Shown piece by piece: positions 1 to 8,833 of a DNA stretch of 64,000 nucleotides. Position 1 is the stretch's first letter. Each line of letters starts with the position of its first letter. The translations under genes and the position numbers were made by a program. The stretch is from the NCBI GenBank assembly GCA_942492965.1, contig OW818656.1:3844001-3908000 (forward strand), written 5' to 3'. A model generated the notes under the pieces. That model was not told the origin of the DNA and searched no databases. It worked only from the letters and a program-made list of their open reading frames with translations. Source of the DNA: Sphingosinicella sp942492965. Lineage in GTDB: Bacteria; Pseudomonadota; Alphaproteobacteria; Sphingomonadales; Sphingomonadaceae.

Positions 1-2
1 AG

Positions 3-1166
3 GGGGCCGGGCGTGTCTCGGCTTTTGCATTGTCCGGCCCGCCCAGGCTGGCCATCGATCTCGACGGCATGACGGCGCCGGGCGGGTCCGCGCCGGGCGG
101 CGGGCTTGTCACCAAGGTTCGGAACGCCCAGTTCGATACCGATACGGCGCGGCTGGTTCTGGACCTCGCATCGCCCGCGCGGATCACGTCGAGCACGTTT
201 TCCGGCGGGAAACTGCGGTTGACCGTGGCGCCGACGACCGAGGCCGCGTTCGCAAAGCTCGTCGCGGCGGGACGCACGACGCTGATCGCTACGCCCCCGA
301 AGGCGGAAAAGCCCGTCGTCGCATCGATGCAACTCGCGGCGCCACCGCCGAAGCCGGTTCCGAAGCCTGTCCCGGCGGTCCCCGCCAAGGTTGCGCCGAC
401 GACGGCGAAACCTGCTGCGCTCCCGCCCACGAAGGTTGCGGCGGTTGCGCCGCGCCCCCGCCTTGCAGGGCGACTGCCGGTCGTGGTGATCGATGCCGGA
501 CATGGCGGCAAGGACGTCGGTACGATCAGCGTGCTCGGCGAGAAGAAATACGAGAAGGATGTCGTTCTCGCGATCGCCAAGGCGATCAAAAAGGAACTCG
601 ACGCATCCGGCCGCGTGAAGGCGATCCTGACACGCGACGACGACACTTATTTGCGCCACCGCGACCGGTTCGGCATTGCGCGGCACAGCAATGCCGCGCT
701 GTTCATTTCCGTGCACGCCGACAGCGCGCCGGTGCCGAACGCGAGCGGCGCGACGGTCTACACGCTTTCGGAAACCGCATCCGACGCCGAGGCGGCGCGG
801 CTTGCCGCCAAGGAGAACCGGTCGGACATCATCGCGGGCGTCGATCTCGCGGTGGAAACGAACGAGGTGACCGACATCCTTATCGACCTTGCGCAGCGCG
901 AGACGATGAACACCTCCGCCGAGTTCGCCGCCATCCTCCAGCGCGAAATGCGGCAGGACATCAAGGTCCGCAGCCAGTTCCACCGTTTCGCGGGGTTCCT
1001 GGTGCTGAAGGCGCCGGATGTGCCCTCGGTGCTGCTGGAGACAGGCTATCTTTCGAACGAGGAGGACTCGAAGTTCCTCTTCTCCTCGTCAGGCCAGCAG
1101 CGCATCGCCAAGGCTGTGCGCCGTGCGGTCGAGGCGCATTTCCTGCGGCGGCTCGCCCAGCGCTGA
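3..1166 (+). CDS. amiC: N-acetylmuramoyl-L-alanine amidase, AmiC type (5' end outside window)
   Basis: Periplasmic zinc amidase that cuts the bond between N-acetylmuramic acid and the stem peptide, used in daughter-cell separation. The open frame runs from the window edge, so the N-terminus and signal peptide are missing; the visible start is the tail of an AMIN domain. A Pro/Ala/Lys-rich linker follows (about 300-470), then an Amidase_3 domain with its ligands in order: DAGHGG (near 492), the Glu of EKKYEKD, SVHADS and LLETGYLSN. In alphaproteobacteria this gene commonly precedes mrcA and prfB, as here, but two opposite-strand genes intervene. Its last 78 bases overlap the converging gene. 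Function is secure; the true start is not visible. Confidence 0.93.
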   Translation, partial: GAGRVSAFALSGPPRLAIDLDGMTAPGGSAPGGGLVTKVRNAQFDTDTARLVLDLASPARITSSTFSGGKLRLTVAPTTEAAFAKLVAAGRTTLIATPPKAEKPVVASMQLAAPPPKPVPKPVPAVPAKVAPTTAKPAALPPTKVAAVAPRPRLAGRLPVVVIDAGHGGKDVGTISVLGEKKYEKDVVLAIAKAIKKELDASGRVKAILTRDDDTYLRHRDRFGIARHSNAALFISVHADSAPVPNASGATVYTLSETASDAEAARLAAKENRSDIIAGVDLAVETNEVTDILIDLAQRETMNTSAEFAAILQREMRQDIKVRSQFHRFAGFLVLKAPDVPSVLLETGYLSNEEDSKFLFSSSGQQRIAKAVRRAVEAHFLRRLAQR

Positions 1167-1937
1167 ACCGCGCTCGCCGAGGATCGTCTCGGCGACATGC
1201 AGCGTGCGCTCGTTGTCGACATCGATGGCAAGCGCGCCGTCGGTGACGAGGACGGGACGGATGGTGAAGCCGAACCGCCGCGAGAAGCTGCGGAATGCGC
1301 CGCTGAGCGTCGCGAGGCCGTAGCGAAAGCGGATGAGGTTGAGGAGGCCGAACGCCTTCACGATCCGCATTGGGAATTTGGCGAACTGACCGCCCCCCCG
1401 GAAGACCTCGGCAGCTTTCAGTGCCTCGCGCGAGCCGATCACATAGGTATTGCAGTTCGAATATTCGCCGCAGCGGAAGCGGTAGAAGCGACGCTGCCCG
1501 TCCGGGTGGGCGGCGATCACGCGTTCGCGCCGGGCGAATGCGACGGCGGCGTCCACGCCTTGCGGTGCAGCGAGGATTTCGGCGACGCTCGCGGGGGTCA
1601 GGTTCACGTTGTCGGCGGTGGTGACGAGGAAGGGCGGGGCGGATGCATCCGCGGCGCCGATCACGCTGTCGACCAGATTGGGCGCGGAGCGCTCCACGAT
1701 GATGCGTCCGCTGCCGAGATGCCGGATGAGCGGCGCGAGAATTTCAGGCGCGTCGATCGAAACGACGATCCGGGCAACCCCCGGGGAGGCGGCGAGCGCT
1801 TCGAGGACGTGGAGGAGCATCGGCTTGCCGGCGACGGGGACGAGGCATTTGTGCGAGACGCCTGCGTTCGCGGCGAGCGGATCGAGGCGCCCGTCGCGCC
1901 TGCCCGCAAGCACGATGGCGGAGAAGGCTGCGCTCAT
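1089..1937 (-). CDS. MobA-like nucleotidyltransferase (NTP_transf_3 type)
   Basis: A 282-residue protein with the Rossmann-like nucleotidyltransferase start AIVLAGRRDG, a conserved Lys in SHKCLVPVAGKPML and a metal-binding TTADN motif near residue 107. Such enzymes join a nucleotide to a sugar phosphate, cofactor or other phosphorylated acceptor; the substrate cannot be read from sequence. It starts one base after the ATP-grasp gene stops, so the two form an operon. Its last 25 codons or so run antisense through the end of amiC, an unusually long convergent overlap. The C-terminal part (after residue 170) matches nothing I know. A role in surface polymer or cofactor synthesis is inference. 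Confidence 0.75.
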   Translation of the reverse strand: MSAAFSAIVLAGRRDGRLDPLAANAGVSHKCLVPVAGKPMLLHVLEALAASPGVARIVVSIDAPEILAPLIRHLGSGRIIVERSAPNLVDSVIGAADASAPPFLVTTADNVNLTPASVAEILAAPQGVDAAVAFARRERVIAAHPDGQRRFYRFRCGEYSNCNTYVIGSREALKAAEVFRGGGQFAKFPMRIVKAFGLLNLIRFRYGLATLSGAFRSFSRRFGFTIRPVLVTDGALAIDVDNERTLHVAETILGERGSALGEPPQEMRLDRTAHSLGDALLA

Positions 1938-1938
1938 C

Positions 1939-2979
1939 TCAGGCGACGAGCCGGTCCGAAGCGGCGGTTATCAGCCCCTGCCGCCACAGGCTGTGCGCGA
2001 CGATGGACTCGACGAGCTCGTGATGCTCGATGCCGAGCGTCGCGGCTGAGCGGGAGATGCTCTTTTTCGACCAGAGATTGCAGGAGAGGTTCACTTCCAT
2101 GAACCACACGCTCTCGGTCGCCGGATCGTAGCGGAATTCGAAGCGGCCGTAATCAAACGGCCAGAGTTCTCGGCAAAGCGTGCGCGTCATCGCATAAAGC
2201 CGCTCGGCGACGCGTGAATTCGCCAGCACTTCGAGCGGGTCGTCGCGCTGCTCGGTGAGCGCGCGCTTCTCCTCGTAGCTGCGGAGCGCGTCGGGATCGG
2301 CGGGGATATACGCCATCGCGGGCAGCAGCCACGGCTCGGGCGAGCGTCCGCCGACAACCGGCACGGCGACATCGAGAAGGGGCAGCCACGGCTCGATGAT
2401 CGCATCGTGGCCCGCAGCGTGGAGGTGCGCGGCGTGCGCGAGTGCGCCCGACCAGCTTTCGGTGACGCCGATACCCCACGAGGCCGAGGACGCATTGGGC
2501 TTCACGATGTAGCGCGCGGCGTCCAGCGCTGTCACGGCGGCAAGATCGGTGCCGCGGCGGAGGATGCGCCAATCTGACGTCGGCACATCGTGCTGGCGGG
2601 CGACGAGCTTCATCAGGTGCTTGTCGTCCGAAAGCCCGCGCAGGATCGGCGAGGCGCCGAGATAGGGAATGCCGAGCCGCTGAAGCAGCAGCGGCGCCAG
2701 CATCTCGCTGTTGAGGAACCCGGCGCGGTTCAGCAGCGGGAACACGAAATCGACGTCCGGTTCGGCGAACAGCGCGTCGAAGCTGTTTGCGGTCACGACA
2801 TTGAGGCCGATCTTCTCGAGCGTGCGCTTCAGTTCGTGATGGTACTGGGCATGATTGCCGTCCACCCGGTCGTGGCTGCCGTCGCCGCAGGCGTGCTTCG
2901 CAAGCAGCATGATTCTGAGCGAGGCCTTCAGATGCGCGGGGATCTGCAGGCAGTGTTCGTGGGGAAAATCCGTATCCAT
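1939..2979 (-). CDS. ATP-grasp protein related to D-alanine--D-alanine ligase
   Basis: A 346-residue ATP-grasp enzyme. Visible family marks are FPLLNR, GIPYLGASPILRGLSDDKHLMK, IVKPNASSASWGIG and the C-terminal metal site FMEVNLSCNLWSKKSI. ATP-grasp ligases activate a carboxylate as acyl phosphate and join it to an amine. The DDKHLMK segment resembles the D-Ala-D-Ala ligase clade, but the N-terminus is unlike Ddl, so a different dipeptide or amino acid product is possible. It is first in a two-gene operon with the nucleotidyltransferase and divergent from mrcA. The ATG at 2979 has no clear ribosome site; ATG codons in the RIMLLAKHA region are possible alternative starts. Confidence 0.75.
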   Translation of the reverse strand: MDTDFPHEHCLQIPAHLKASLRIMLLAKHACGDGSHDRVDGNHAQYHHELKRTLEKIGLNVVTANSFDALFAEPDVDFVFPLLNRAGFLNSEMLAPLLLQRLGIPYLGASPILRGLSDDKHLMKLVARQHDVPTSDWRILRRGTDLAAVTALDAARYIVKPNASSASWGIGVTESWSGALAHAAHLHAAGHDAIIEPWLPLLDVAVPVVGGRSPEPWLLPAMAYIPADPDALRSYEEKRALTEQRDDPLEVLANSRVAERLYAMTRTLCRELWPFDYGRFEFRYDPATESVWFMEVNLSCNLWSKKSISRSAATLGIEHHELVESIVAHSLWRQGLITAASDRLVA

Positions 2980-3073
2980 GGCGGCCGGTTAGCAACGCTT
3001 GGTAACGGTTCGATGCCAGTCGTGTTGCGGGACGATGACGTTCGGGTGGCAGGTGCGGTTCGGCGCGTCCGGC

Positions 3074-3101
3074 TTGAGACTGGCTGCCGGCCTGCTATAG
3101 G
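3074..3101 (+). promoter_or_regulatory. Probable sigma-70 promoter of mrcA
   Basis: TTGAGA at 3074-3079 and TATAGG at 3096-3101 are separated by 16 bases, just upstream of the mrcA ATG at 3110. The expected transcription start would lie almost at the start codon, giving a very short or leaderless mRNA. Read from consensus only. Confidence 0.45.
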
Positions 3102-3109
3102 CAGCGTCG

Positions 3110-5575
3110 ATGGCACGTCTTGCCCAGATTCTCGGCGACCTCAAAAGCCGGTTCCGTGCCCTGCCGCGTTGGGCGCGGGCGCTCGGCTATGTCGCGGGTG
3201 GTGCCGCTCTGCTTGGCGTCCTCGTGGTGTTCGCCGCCTGGCTGATCTTTGCGCGCGGGCTTCCCGATGCGGCGCAGCTTGCCGAGTATGAACCGCCGCT
3301 GCCGAGCCATGTGCGCGCGGCGGACGGGACGCCCTTCACGAGCTTCGCGCGCGAGCGGCGCATCTTCCTCGATTACGAGCAGACGCCGAAGCAACTCGTG
3401 GGCGCGTTCGTCTCCGCCGAGGACAAGACCTTCTTCACGCACCCCGGCATCGACCTGCCCGGCATCTTCCAGGCGGCGATCACGAACTTGAAAGCGATGG
3501 GCACGGGCAAGCGGCCTGTGGGCGCCTCTACGATCACGCAGCAGGTGGCGAAGAACCTGCTGCTGACGAACGAAGTGAGCTACGTGCGCAAGGTGAAGGA
3601 GATATTCCTCGCCCGGCGCATCGAGCAGGCGCTGACCAAGCCTGAGATCATCGAGCTTTATCTCAACCAGATCTTCCTCGGCCGCAGCGCTTATGGCGTG
3701 CAGGCGGCGTCGTTCGCCTATTTCAACAAGCCGGTCGATGAGCTTTCGCTCGCCCAGACGGCGTTTCTCGCCGTGCTGCCGAAGGCGCCCGCCAACTATA
3801 ATCCCTCCACCGAGAAGGGGCGCGTGCGTGCATTCGCGCGGCGCAACTGGGTGCTCGGGCAGATGGCTGAGAACGGCTACGTTACCGCTGCCGAAGCGCG
3901 CGCCGCTGCCGCCGAGCCGATCGTGGTGGTCAACCGCGCCGAAATTCCGCGCGACCGCACCGGCGCCTATTTCATCGAGGATATCCGCCGCGAACTCGTC
4001 GAAAAATATGGCGAAGAGGGCGAACACGGCATCTACACGGGCGGATTGTGGATTCGCTCGACGATCGACCCGGTGATGCAGCGCGCCGCCGAAATGGCGC
4101 TGCGCGACGGTCTCGTGAAATACGACCGCCCGCGCGGCTGGCGCGGTGTGACCGACAAGATCGAGCTCGGCGAGGGCTGGCCGCAGCGCCTGCGTGCCGT
4201 GAACCTGCCGGTCGGCTACGACGATTGGCGCGCGGCGGTGGTGCTCGAAAAGGCGGGCGGGATGATCTCGCTGGGCTTCGAGGACGGCACGAACGGCCGC
4301 ATGTCCGCACAGAACGCTTCGATCCCCGTGCGGGGCGTCGGCGTGCCGGCGTTTCAGCGGCTCGCGCCCGGGGACGTCATCCCCGTGAAGCGCATCGCGG
4401 GCGACGACTACACGCTGCGCCAGATCCCGGACGTCGGCGGCGGCATGGTGGTGATGGACGTTTCCACGGGCCGCGTGCTTGCGATGGTCGGCGGCTTCGA
4501 TGCACGGCGCTCGCAATACAACCGCGCGACGCAGGCGATGCGGCAGCCGGGTTCGGCGATCAAGCCGTTCGTCTATGCCGCCGCGCTCGACAACGGCTAC
4601 ACACCCGCCTCGGTGATCGTCGACGGACCGTACTGCGTGTTCCAGACGCGTTCGCTCGGCACCAAATGCTTCCGCAACTTCTCGGGCGGCTATGCGGGAC
4701 CGCAGACGATGCGCTGGGGCCTCGAACAATCGCGCAACCTGATGACCGTGCGCCTCGCCTACAACACGGGCATGGACAAGGTTGTCGAGACGATCGACCA
4801 GATGGGTATCGCCAAGCTGGCGCCGGTGCTTTCGATGTCGCTCGGCGCGGGGGAGACGACGGTGATGAAGCTGACGAACGCCTATGCGATGCTCGCGAAC
4901 GGCGGCAAGCGGCAGTCGCCAGTGCTTTACGATCTCATTCAGGACCGGCACGGCCGTACGATCTACCGCGCCGATGCACGCGACTGCGCAGGCTGCAACG
5001 CGCCGGACTGGGACGGCGATGCGATGCCGCGTCCCGCCGATGCCCGGCCGCAGGCGATGGATGCGAAGACCGCCTATCAGGTCGTGCACATGCTGGAAGG
5101 CGTCGTGCAGCGGGGTACCGCGGTGGTGCTGCGCGACCTCAACCGTCCGATGTTCGGCAAGACCGGCACCACGAACGGCCCGACCAACGTATGGTTCGTG
5201 GGTGGCACCGCGGATATCGTCGCGGGGCTCTACATCGGCTTCGACGATCCGCAGAACATGGGCGGCTACGCGCAGGGCGGGACGCTCGCCGCGCCCGTTT
5301 TCAAGCAGTTCGCCATCGCCGCGCTGAAGGACGCGCCAAAGCGGCCTTTCGAGATTTCGCCGGGCGTGCGGATGGTGCGCATCGACCGGCGTTCGGGCAA
5401 GCGCGTCTACGGCGGCTGGCAGGTCGATACCGATCCCCGCGCCGCGGTGATCTGGGAGGCGTTCAAGCCCGAAAGCGAACCGCGCCGTCTCGCTGCGGCC
5501 TACGATCCCTTCGCTAAGCGCGAGGTCGTGCGCTCCGACAGCGAATTCTTGCAATCCACCGGCGGCATTTACTAG
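3110..5575 (+). CDS. mrcA: Penicillin-binding protein 1A (bifunctional transglycosylase/transpeptidase)
   Basis: An 821-residue class A PBP that polymerises lipid II into glycan strands and cross-links the stem peptides in the periplasm. An N-terminal membrane anchor (about residues 20-45) is followed by the GT51 domain, with EDKTFFTHPG near residue 104 and GASTITQQVAKN. The transpeptidase domain has the SxxK motif SAIK near 482, SRN near 540 and KTGTT near 683. The length is normal for PBP1A. It lies upstream of prfB, as is typical in alphaproteobacteria. The ATG at 3110 immediately precedes the anchor and follows a promoter-like sequence. Confidence 0.96.
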   Translation: MARLAQILGDLKSRFRALPRWARALGYVAGGAALLGVLVVFAAWLIFARGLPDAAQLAEYEPPLPSHVRAADGTPFTSFARERRIFLDYEQTPKQLVGAFVSAEDKTFFTHPGIDLPGIFQAAITNLKAMGTGKRPVGASTITQQVAKNLLLTNEVSYVRKVKEIFLARRIEQALTKPEIIELYLNQIFLGRSAYGVQAASFAYFNKPVDELSLAQTAFLAVLPKAPANYNPSTEKGRVRAFARRNWVLGQMAENGYVTAAEARAAAAEPIVVVNRAEIPRDRTGAYFIEDIRRELVEKYGEEGEHGIYTGGLWIRSTIDPVMQRAAEMALRDGLVKYDRPRGWRGVTDKIELGEGWPQRLRAVNLPVGYDDWRAAVVLEKAGGMISLGFEDGTNGRMSAQNASIPVRGVGVPAFQRLAPGDVIPVKRIAGDDYTLRQIPDVGGGMVVMDVSTGRVLAMVGGFDARRSQYNRATQAMRQPGSAIKPFVYAAALDNGYTPASVIVDGPYCVFQTRSLGTKCFRNFSGGYAGPQTMRWGLEQSRNLMTVRLAYNTGMDKVVETIDQMGIAKLAPVLSMSLGAGETTVMKLTNAYAMLANGGKRQSPVLYDLIQDRHGRTIYRADARDCAGCNAPDWDGDAMPRPADARPQAMDAKTAYQVVHMLEGVVQRGTAVVLRDLNRPMFGKTGTTNGPTNVWFVGGTADIVAGLYIGFDDPQNMGGYAQGGTLAAPVFKQFAIAALKDAPKRPFEISPGVRMVRIDRRSGKRVYGGWQVDTDPRAAVIWEAFKPESEPRRLAAAYDPFAKREVVRSDSEFLQSTGGIY

Positions 5576-5608
5576 AACCCGCAGCTTCCATCACGAAGGA
5601 CGAATACC

Positions 5609-6737
5609 ATGCGCGCCGAAGCGCTCAATCATGTCGACCGGATCAAGCAGGCGCTCGCCCTGCTGAGGAGGTTTCTTTGACTGGGATGTCGCCCTCAAAC
5701 GCCTCGATGAGCTGAACGCCGAGGCCGAGAATCCCGATCTCTGGAACGATCCCAAGGCCGCACAGAAGCTGATGCTGGAGCGCCGCCGCCTCGATGAGGC
5801 GATCCAGGCGACACGCAGCATCCAGACCGAACTCGACGATACTGTCGAGCTCCTTGAGATGGCTGAGGCGGAAGGCGACGAGGATCTCGTGAACGACGGC
5901 GTCGCAGCGCTCGAGGCGCTCGCGAACCGTGCCGACAAGGATAAGGTCGCCGCGCTGCTTTCGGGAGAGGCCGACGCGAACGACACCTATATCGAGATCA
6001 ATGCCGGCGCCGGCGGTACGGAGAGCCAGGACTGGGCCTCGATGCTGCAGCGCATGTACCAGCGCTGGGCGGAACGGCGCGGCAACAAGGTCGAGCTCGT
6101 TGATTATCACGGCGGAGAACAGGCGGGTATCAAGTCCGCGACGCTGATGGTGAAGGGCGAGAACGCCTACGGCTACGCCAAGACCGAGAGCGGCGTGCAC
6201 CGGCTGGTGCGCATCAGCCCGTATGACAGCGCCGCACGGCGGCACACGAGCTTCGCGAGCGTGTGGGTTTATCCCGTGGTGGATGACGACATCGCCATCG
6301 AGGTCAACGAAAGCGACCTGAAGATCGACACCTACCGCGCCTCTGGCGCGGGCGGTCAGCATGTGAACACGACGGACAGTGCCGTGCGCATCACGCACGT
6401 TCCCACCGGCATCATCGTCGCCTGCCAGAACCAGCGCAGCCAGCACAAGAACCGTGCCGAAGCGATGAAGCAGCTGAAGGCGCGCCTCTATGAGGCTGAG
6501 CTTCAGAAGCGCGAGGCGGAGGCGAACGCGGTGAACGCCACCAAGACCGACATCGGCTGGGGCCACCAGATCCGCAGCTACGTGCTGCAGCCCTATCAGC
6601 AGGTGAAAGACCTGCGCACCGGCATCGTCAACACGAGCCCGGATGATGTGCTCGACGGTGATCTCGATGACTTCATGGCGGCGGCGCTTGCGCAGCGTGT
6701 GACGGGTGAGAAGGTGGTCGTTTCCGACGACGACTAG
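5609..6737 (+). CDS. prfB: Peptide chain release factor 2, made by programmed +1 frameshift
   Basis: RF2 recognises UGA and UAA stop codons and triggers peptide release. Reading starts at ATG 5609, runs 23 codons to an in-frame TGA at 5678-5680, and continues in the +1 frame from GAC at 5679 to the TAG at 6735-6737, about 375 residues in all. The catalytic GGQ lies in GAGGQHVNTTDS. The stop-recognition tripeptide is SPY (in RISPYDSAARRHTSF) where E. coli has SPF; I believe SPY is common in alphaproteobacteria. The two frames together give normal RF2 length, so this is regulated recoding, not a broken gene. Its stop shares CTAG with the converging metC stop. Confidence 0.96.
5666..5681 (+). 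promoter_or_regulatory. prfB autoregulatory +1 frameshift site
   Basis: The internal Shine-Dalgarno-like AGGAGG (5666-5671), three spacer bases, the slippery CTT (5675-5677), the stop TGA (5678-5680) and the following C reproduce the classic prfB recoding signal at E. coli spacing. When RF2 is scarce the ribosome slips on CTT-T and continues in the +1 frame, so RF2 controls its own synthesis. Confidence 0.95.
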
Positions 6738-7906
6738 CCGAGGTAGCGGTCGAGCCCTGCGGTCATGTCGGCGATCAGGTCGTTTTCATCTTCTAGGCCG
6801 CAGTGGATGCGGAGCATGGGTCCGTCGGTCTGCCAGCGGGTGGCGGTGCGGTGCGGCTGCACCGGCAGCACGAGGCTTTCATAGCCGCCGAACGAGAAAC
6901 CCATGCCGAAGTGGCGGAGATTGTCCACGCAGGCGGCGAGGGCTTCGCGGCTTCCCGGTTTCAGCGTGATCGCGAACAAGCTGGCGTAGCCGCTGAAATC
7001 ACGTTTCCAGAGCGCGTGGCCGGGGTCGCGGGGCAAGGCGGGGCAGATGACGCGCTCGACGGCGGGATGCGCGGCGAGCGCGAGCGCGAGCGCGAGCGCT
7101 GTCTTGCCGTGGCGCTCCATGCGGACGGCGAGCGTGCGGAGGCCCCGCAGGGCGAGCGCGCAATCATCGGGCGCGGCGGTCTGGCCTAGGCGGAGCGCGA
7201 TGTTGCGGAAATTCTGCCATGCGTCGGGGGCGGCTGTCACCGAACCCATGAGCGCATCGCTGTGGCCGACGATGTATTTGGTGAGCGACTGCACCGAGAG
7301 ATCGACGCCGTGGCGGATCGCGGGGAAGAGCAGGGGGGTCGCCCATGTGTTGTCTAGGATGGTGAGGATGCCGCGTGCGCGGGCGAGTGCCGCGATGGCA
7401 GGGACGTCCTGCACCTCGAAGGTCAGCGAACCGGGGCTTTCCAGGTAGATGACGCGCGTGTTCGGGCGGATGAGCGCGGCGATTTCCGCGCCGATGAGGG
7501 GGTCGTAGAACTCCGTCTCGATGCCGCTGCGCGCGAGGAGTGCCTTCGCCATCATGCGGGTCGGCTCATAGACGCTATCCGCCATCAGCACGTGGTCGCC
7601 GACGGATGTGGCGGCGATGAGCGCCGCTGCGATTGCGGCGACGCCCGACGGGAACAGGTGCGTGCCCGCCGCGCCCGGTTCCATTTCGGTCAGCGCTTCG
7701 GCGAGCGCCCACTGCGTCGGCGTGCCGCGACGGCCGTAGTAGAGCCCGGCATCAGGATTTTTCGAAGCCGCTTCGTAGGCGTCCAGCGTCTCGAAGAGGC
7801 ACGTCGAGGCGCGGTAGACCGGCGGATTGACGACGCCGTGCGTCCATTCCGGGCGGCGCCCGGCGTGGACGAGCTTCGTGGCTGGGGCGTCTTCGCCCGC
7901 GCTCAC
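6734..7906 (-). CDS. metC: Cystathionine beta-lyase / Cys-Met metabolism PLP enzyme
   Basis: A 390-residue PLP-dependent enzyme of the Cys/Met metabolism family, expected to cleave cystathionine to homocysteine, pyruvate and ammonia. Family marks are YYGRRGTPTQWALAEAL, LFPSGVAAIAAAL, YLESPGSLTFEVQD, and the PLP lysine in SVQSLTKYIVGHSD. I chose the GTG at 7906, which overlaps the sseA stop (GTGA), over longer upstream extensions, because this gives coupled translation and the homologous sequence begins at about that point. It is the second gene of an sseA-metC operon. Cystathionine gamma-lyase or gamma-synthase activity cannot be excluded from sequence alone. Confidence 0.88.
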   Translation of the reverse strand: MSAGEDAPATKLVHAGRRPEWTHGVVNPPVYRASTCLFETLDAYEAASKNPDAGLYYGRRGTPTQWALAEALTEMEPGAAGTHLFPSGVAAIAAALIAATSVGDHVLMADSVYEPTRMMAKALLARSGIETEFYDPLIGAEIAALIRPNTRVIYLESPGSLTFEVQDVPAIAALARARGILTILDNTWATPLLFPAIRHGVDLSVQSLTKYIVGHSDALMGSVTAAPDAWQNFRNIALRLGQTAAPDDCALALRGLRTLAVRMERHGKTALALALALAAHPAVERVICPALPRDPGHALWKRDFSGYASLFAITLKPGSREALAACVDNLRHFGMGFSFGGYESLVLPVQPHRTATRWQTDGPMLRIHCGLEDENDLIADMTAGLDRYLG

Positions 7907-8739
7907 GCGGCTCCGGTCACGACCGGCGTATCCGCCTCGCCGCCCCACTCGGACCATGAACCGTCATAAAGCGCGGTCTTCTTCGCGCCGAGCAGGTGCA
8001 GCCCGAACGAGAGCACGGCGGCAGTGACACCCGAACCGCAGGTGGTGACGACGGGCTGATCCGGATCGACGCCGACCTCGCTGAACGCGCCGCGAAGCGC
8101 CTCGCCCTGCTTGAAGGTGCCGTCCTCGTTGAAAAGCTCAGTGTAGGGCAGGTTGAACGATCCCGGAATGTGGCCGGGGCGGACACCGGGGCGGGATTCA
8201 GGTTCCTCGCCGCGGAAGCGGGCCGCGCCGCGCGCATCGACGACCTGCTCGGCCTTCGTCTTCAGGTTTTCCTTCATCTGCGCGAGGTCGCGGACATGCG
8301 CCTTGTCCCGCCAGACGGTGAAGTGACGGTGGCGCACAACCGGCTTGCCCGATTCCATCGCGCGGCCTTCGGCCTTCCACTTCGCGAGGCCGCCATCGAG
8401 GATCGCGACTTCATGGGCGCCGAAGAGGTTCAGCAGCCACCATGCGCGCGCCGAGGAGCGCAAGGGTGAGTTGTCGTAAACGACGATGCGGCTGCCGTCG
8501 CCGAGGCCGATGGCCTGCATACGGCTGGCGAACTTCTCGGCACTCGGCACCATGTTCGGCAGGCTGGAGCTGGTGTCGGAGAGTTCGCCGAGGTCCATGA
8601 ACACGGCGCCGGGGATATGCGCTGCCTCGAACTCGGCGCGGGCATCGCGCGCGTCAAGGAAGTAGGAGGCATCGACGATGCGCAGGTCGTTTGCGCCAAG
8701 CTCTTTCGCGAGCCATTCCGTCGTTACCAGCGAATCCAT
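7903..8739 (-). CDS. sseA: 3-mercaptopyruvate sulfurtransferase
   Basis: A 278-residue tandem rhodanese protein that moves sulfur from 3-mercaptopyruvate to a thiol acceptor. The N-terminal inactive rhodanese domain carries the FMDLGELSD segment; the C-terminal catalytic domain has TTCGSGVTA, whose CGSGVT loop is typical of mercaptopyruvate rather than thiosulfate sulfurtransferases. The ATG at 8739 is preceded by AAGGAG at good spacing. It is transcribed from the divergent region shared with queF and is translationally coupled to metC. Confidence 0.93.
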   Translation of the reverse strand: MDSLVTTEWLAKELGANDLRIVDASYFLDARDARAEFEAAHIPGAVFMDLGELSDTSSSLPNMVPSAEKFASRMQAIGLGDGSRIVVYDNSPLRSSARAWWLLNLFGAHEVAILDGGLAKWKAEGRAMESGKPVVRHRHFTVWRDKAHVRDLAQMKENLKTKAEQVVDARGAARFRGEEPESRPGVRPGHIPGSFNLPYTELFNEDGTFKQGEALRGAFSEVGVDPDQPVVTTCGSGVTAAVLSFGLHLLGAKKTALYDGSWSEWGGEADTPVVTGAA

Positions 8740-8775
8740 GCGTTGCTCCTTGAACCTGTGTCTCAATCGGCTTCC

Positions 8776-8804
8776 TGAATAGTCGGACGCCCCGATATTG
8801 CCAA
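8776..8804 (-). promoter_or_regulatory. Probable promoter of sseA-metC
   Basis: On the minus strand, TTGGCA (8804-8799) and TATTCA (8781-8776) are 17 bases apart, about 37 bases upstream of the sseA start. Assigned by consensus only. Confidence 0.5.
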
Positions 8805-8833
8805 TGGCGTATGGGCGCTCTAACGCGAAACCC

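Noticed and set aside
3095..5554. Long open frame (819 codons) on the minus strand over mrcA
   Set aside because: It is antisense to a full-length PBP1A with all catalytic motifs; the translation is low-complexity and Arg/His/Ala-rich with no family resemblance. GC-rich codon bias alone explains it.
5609..5680. prfB as a pseudogene with an early stop
   Set aside because: The AGGAGG, CTT and TGA-C spacing is the known programmed frameshift site and the rest of RF2 is intact.
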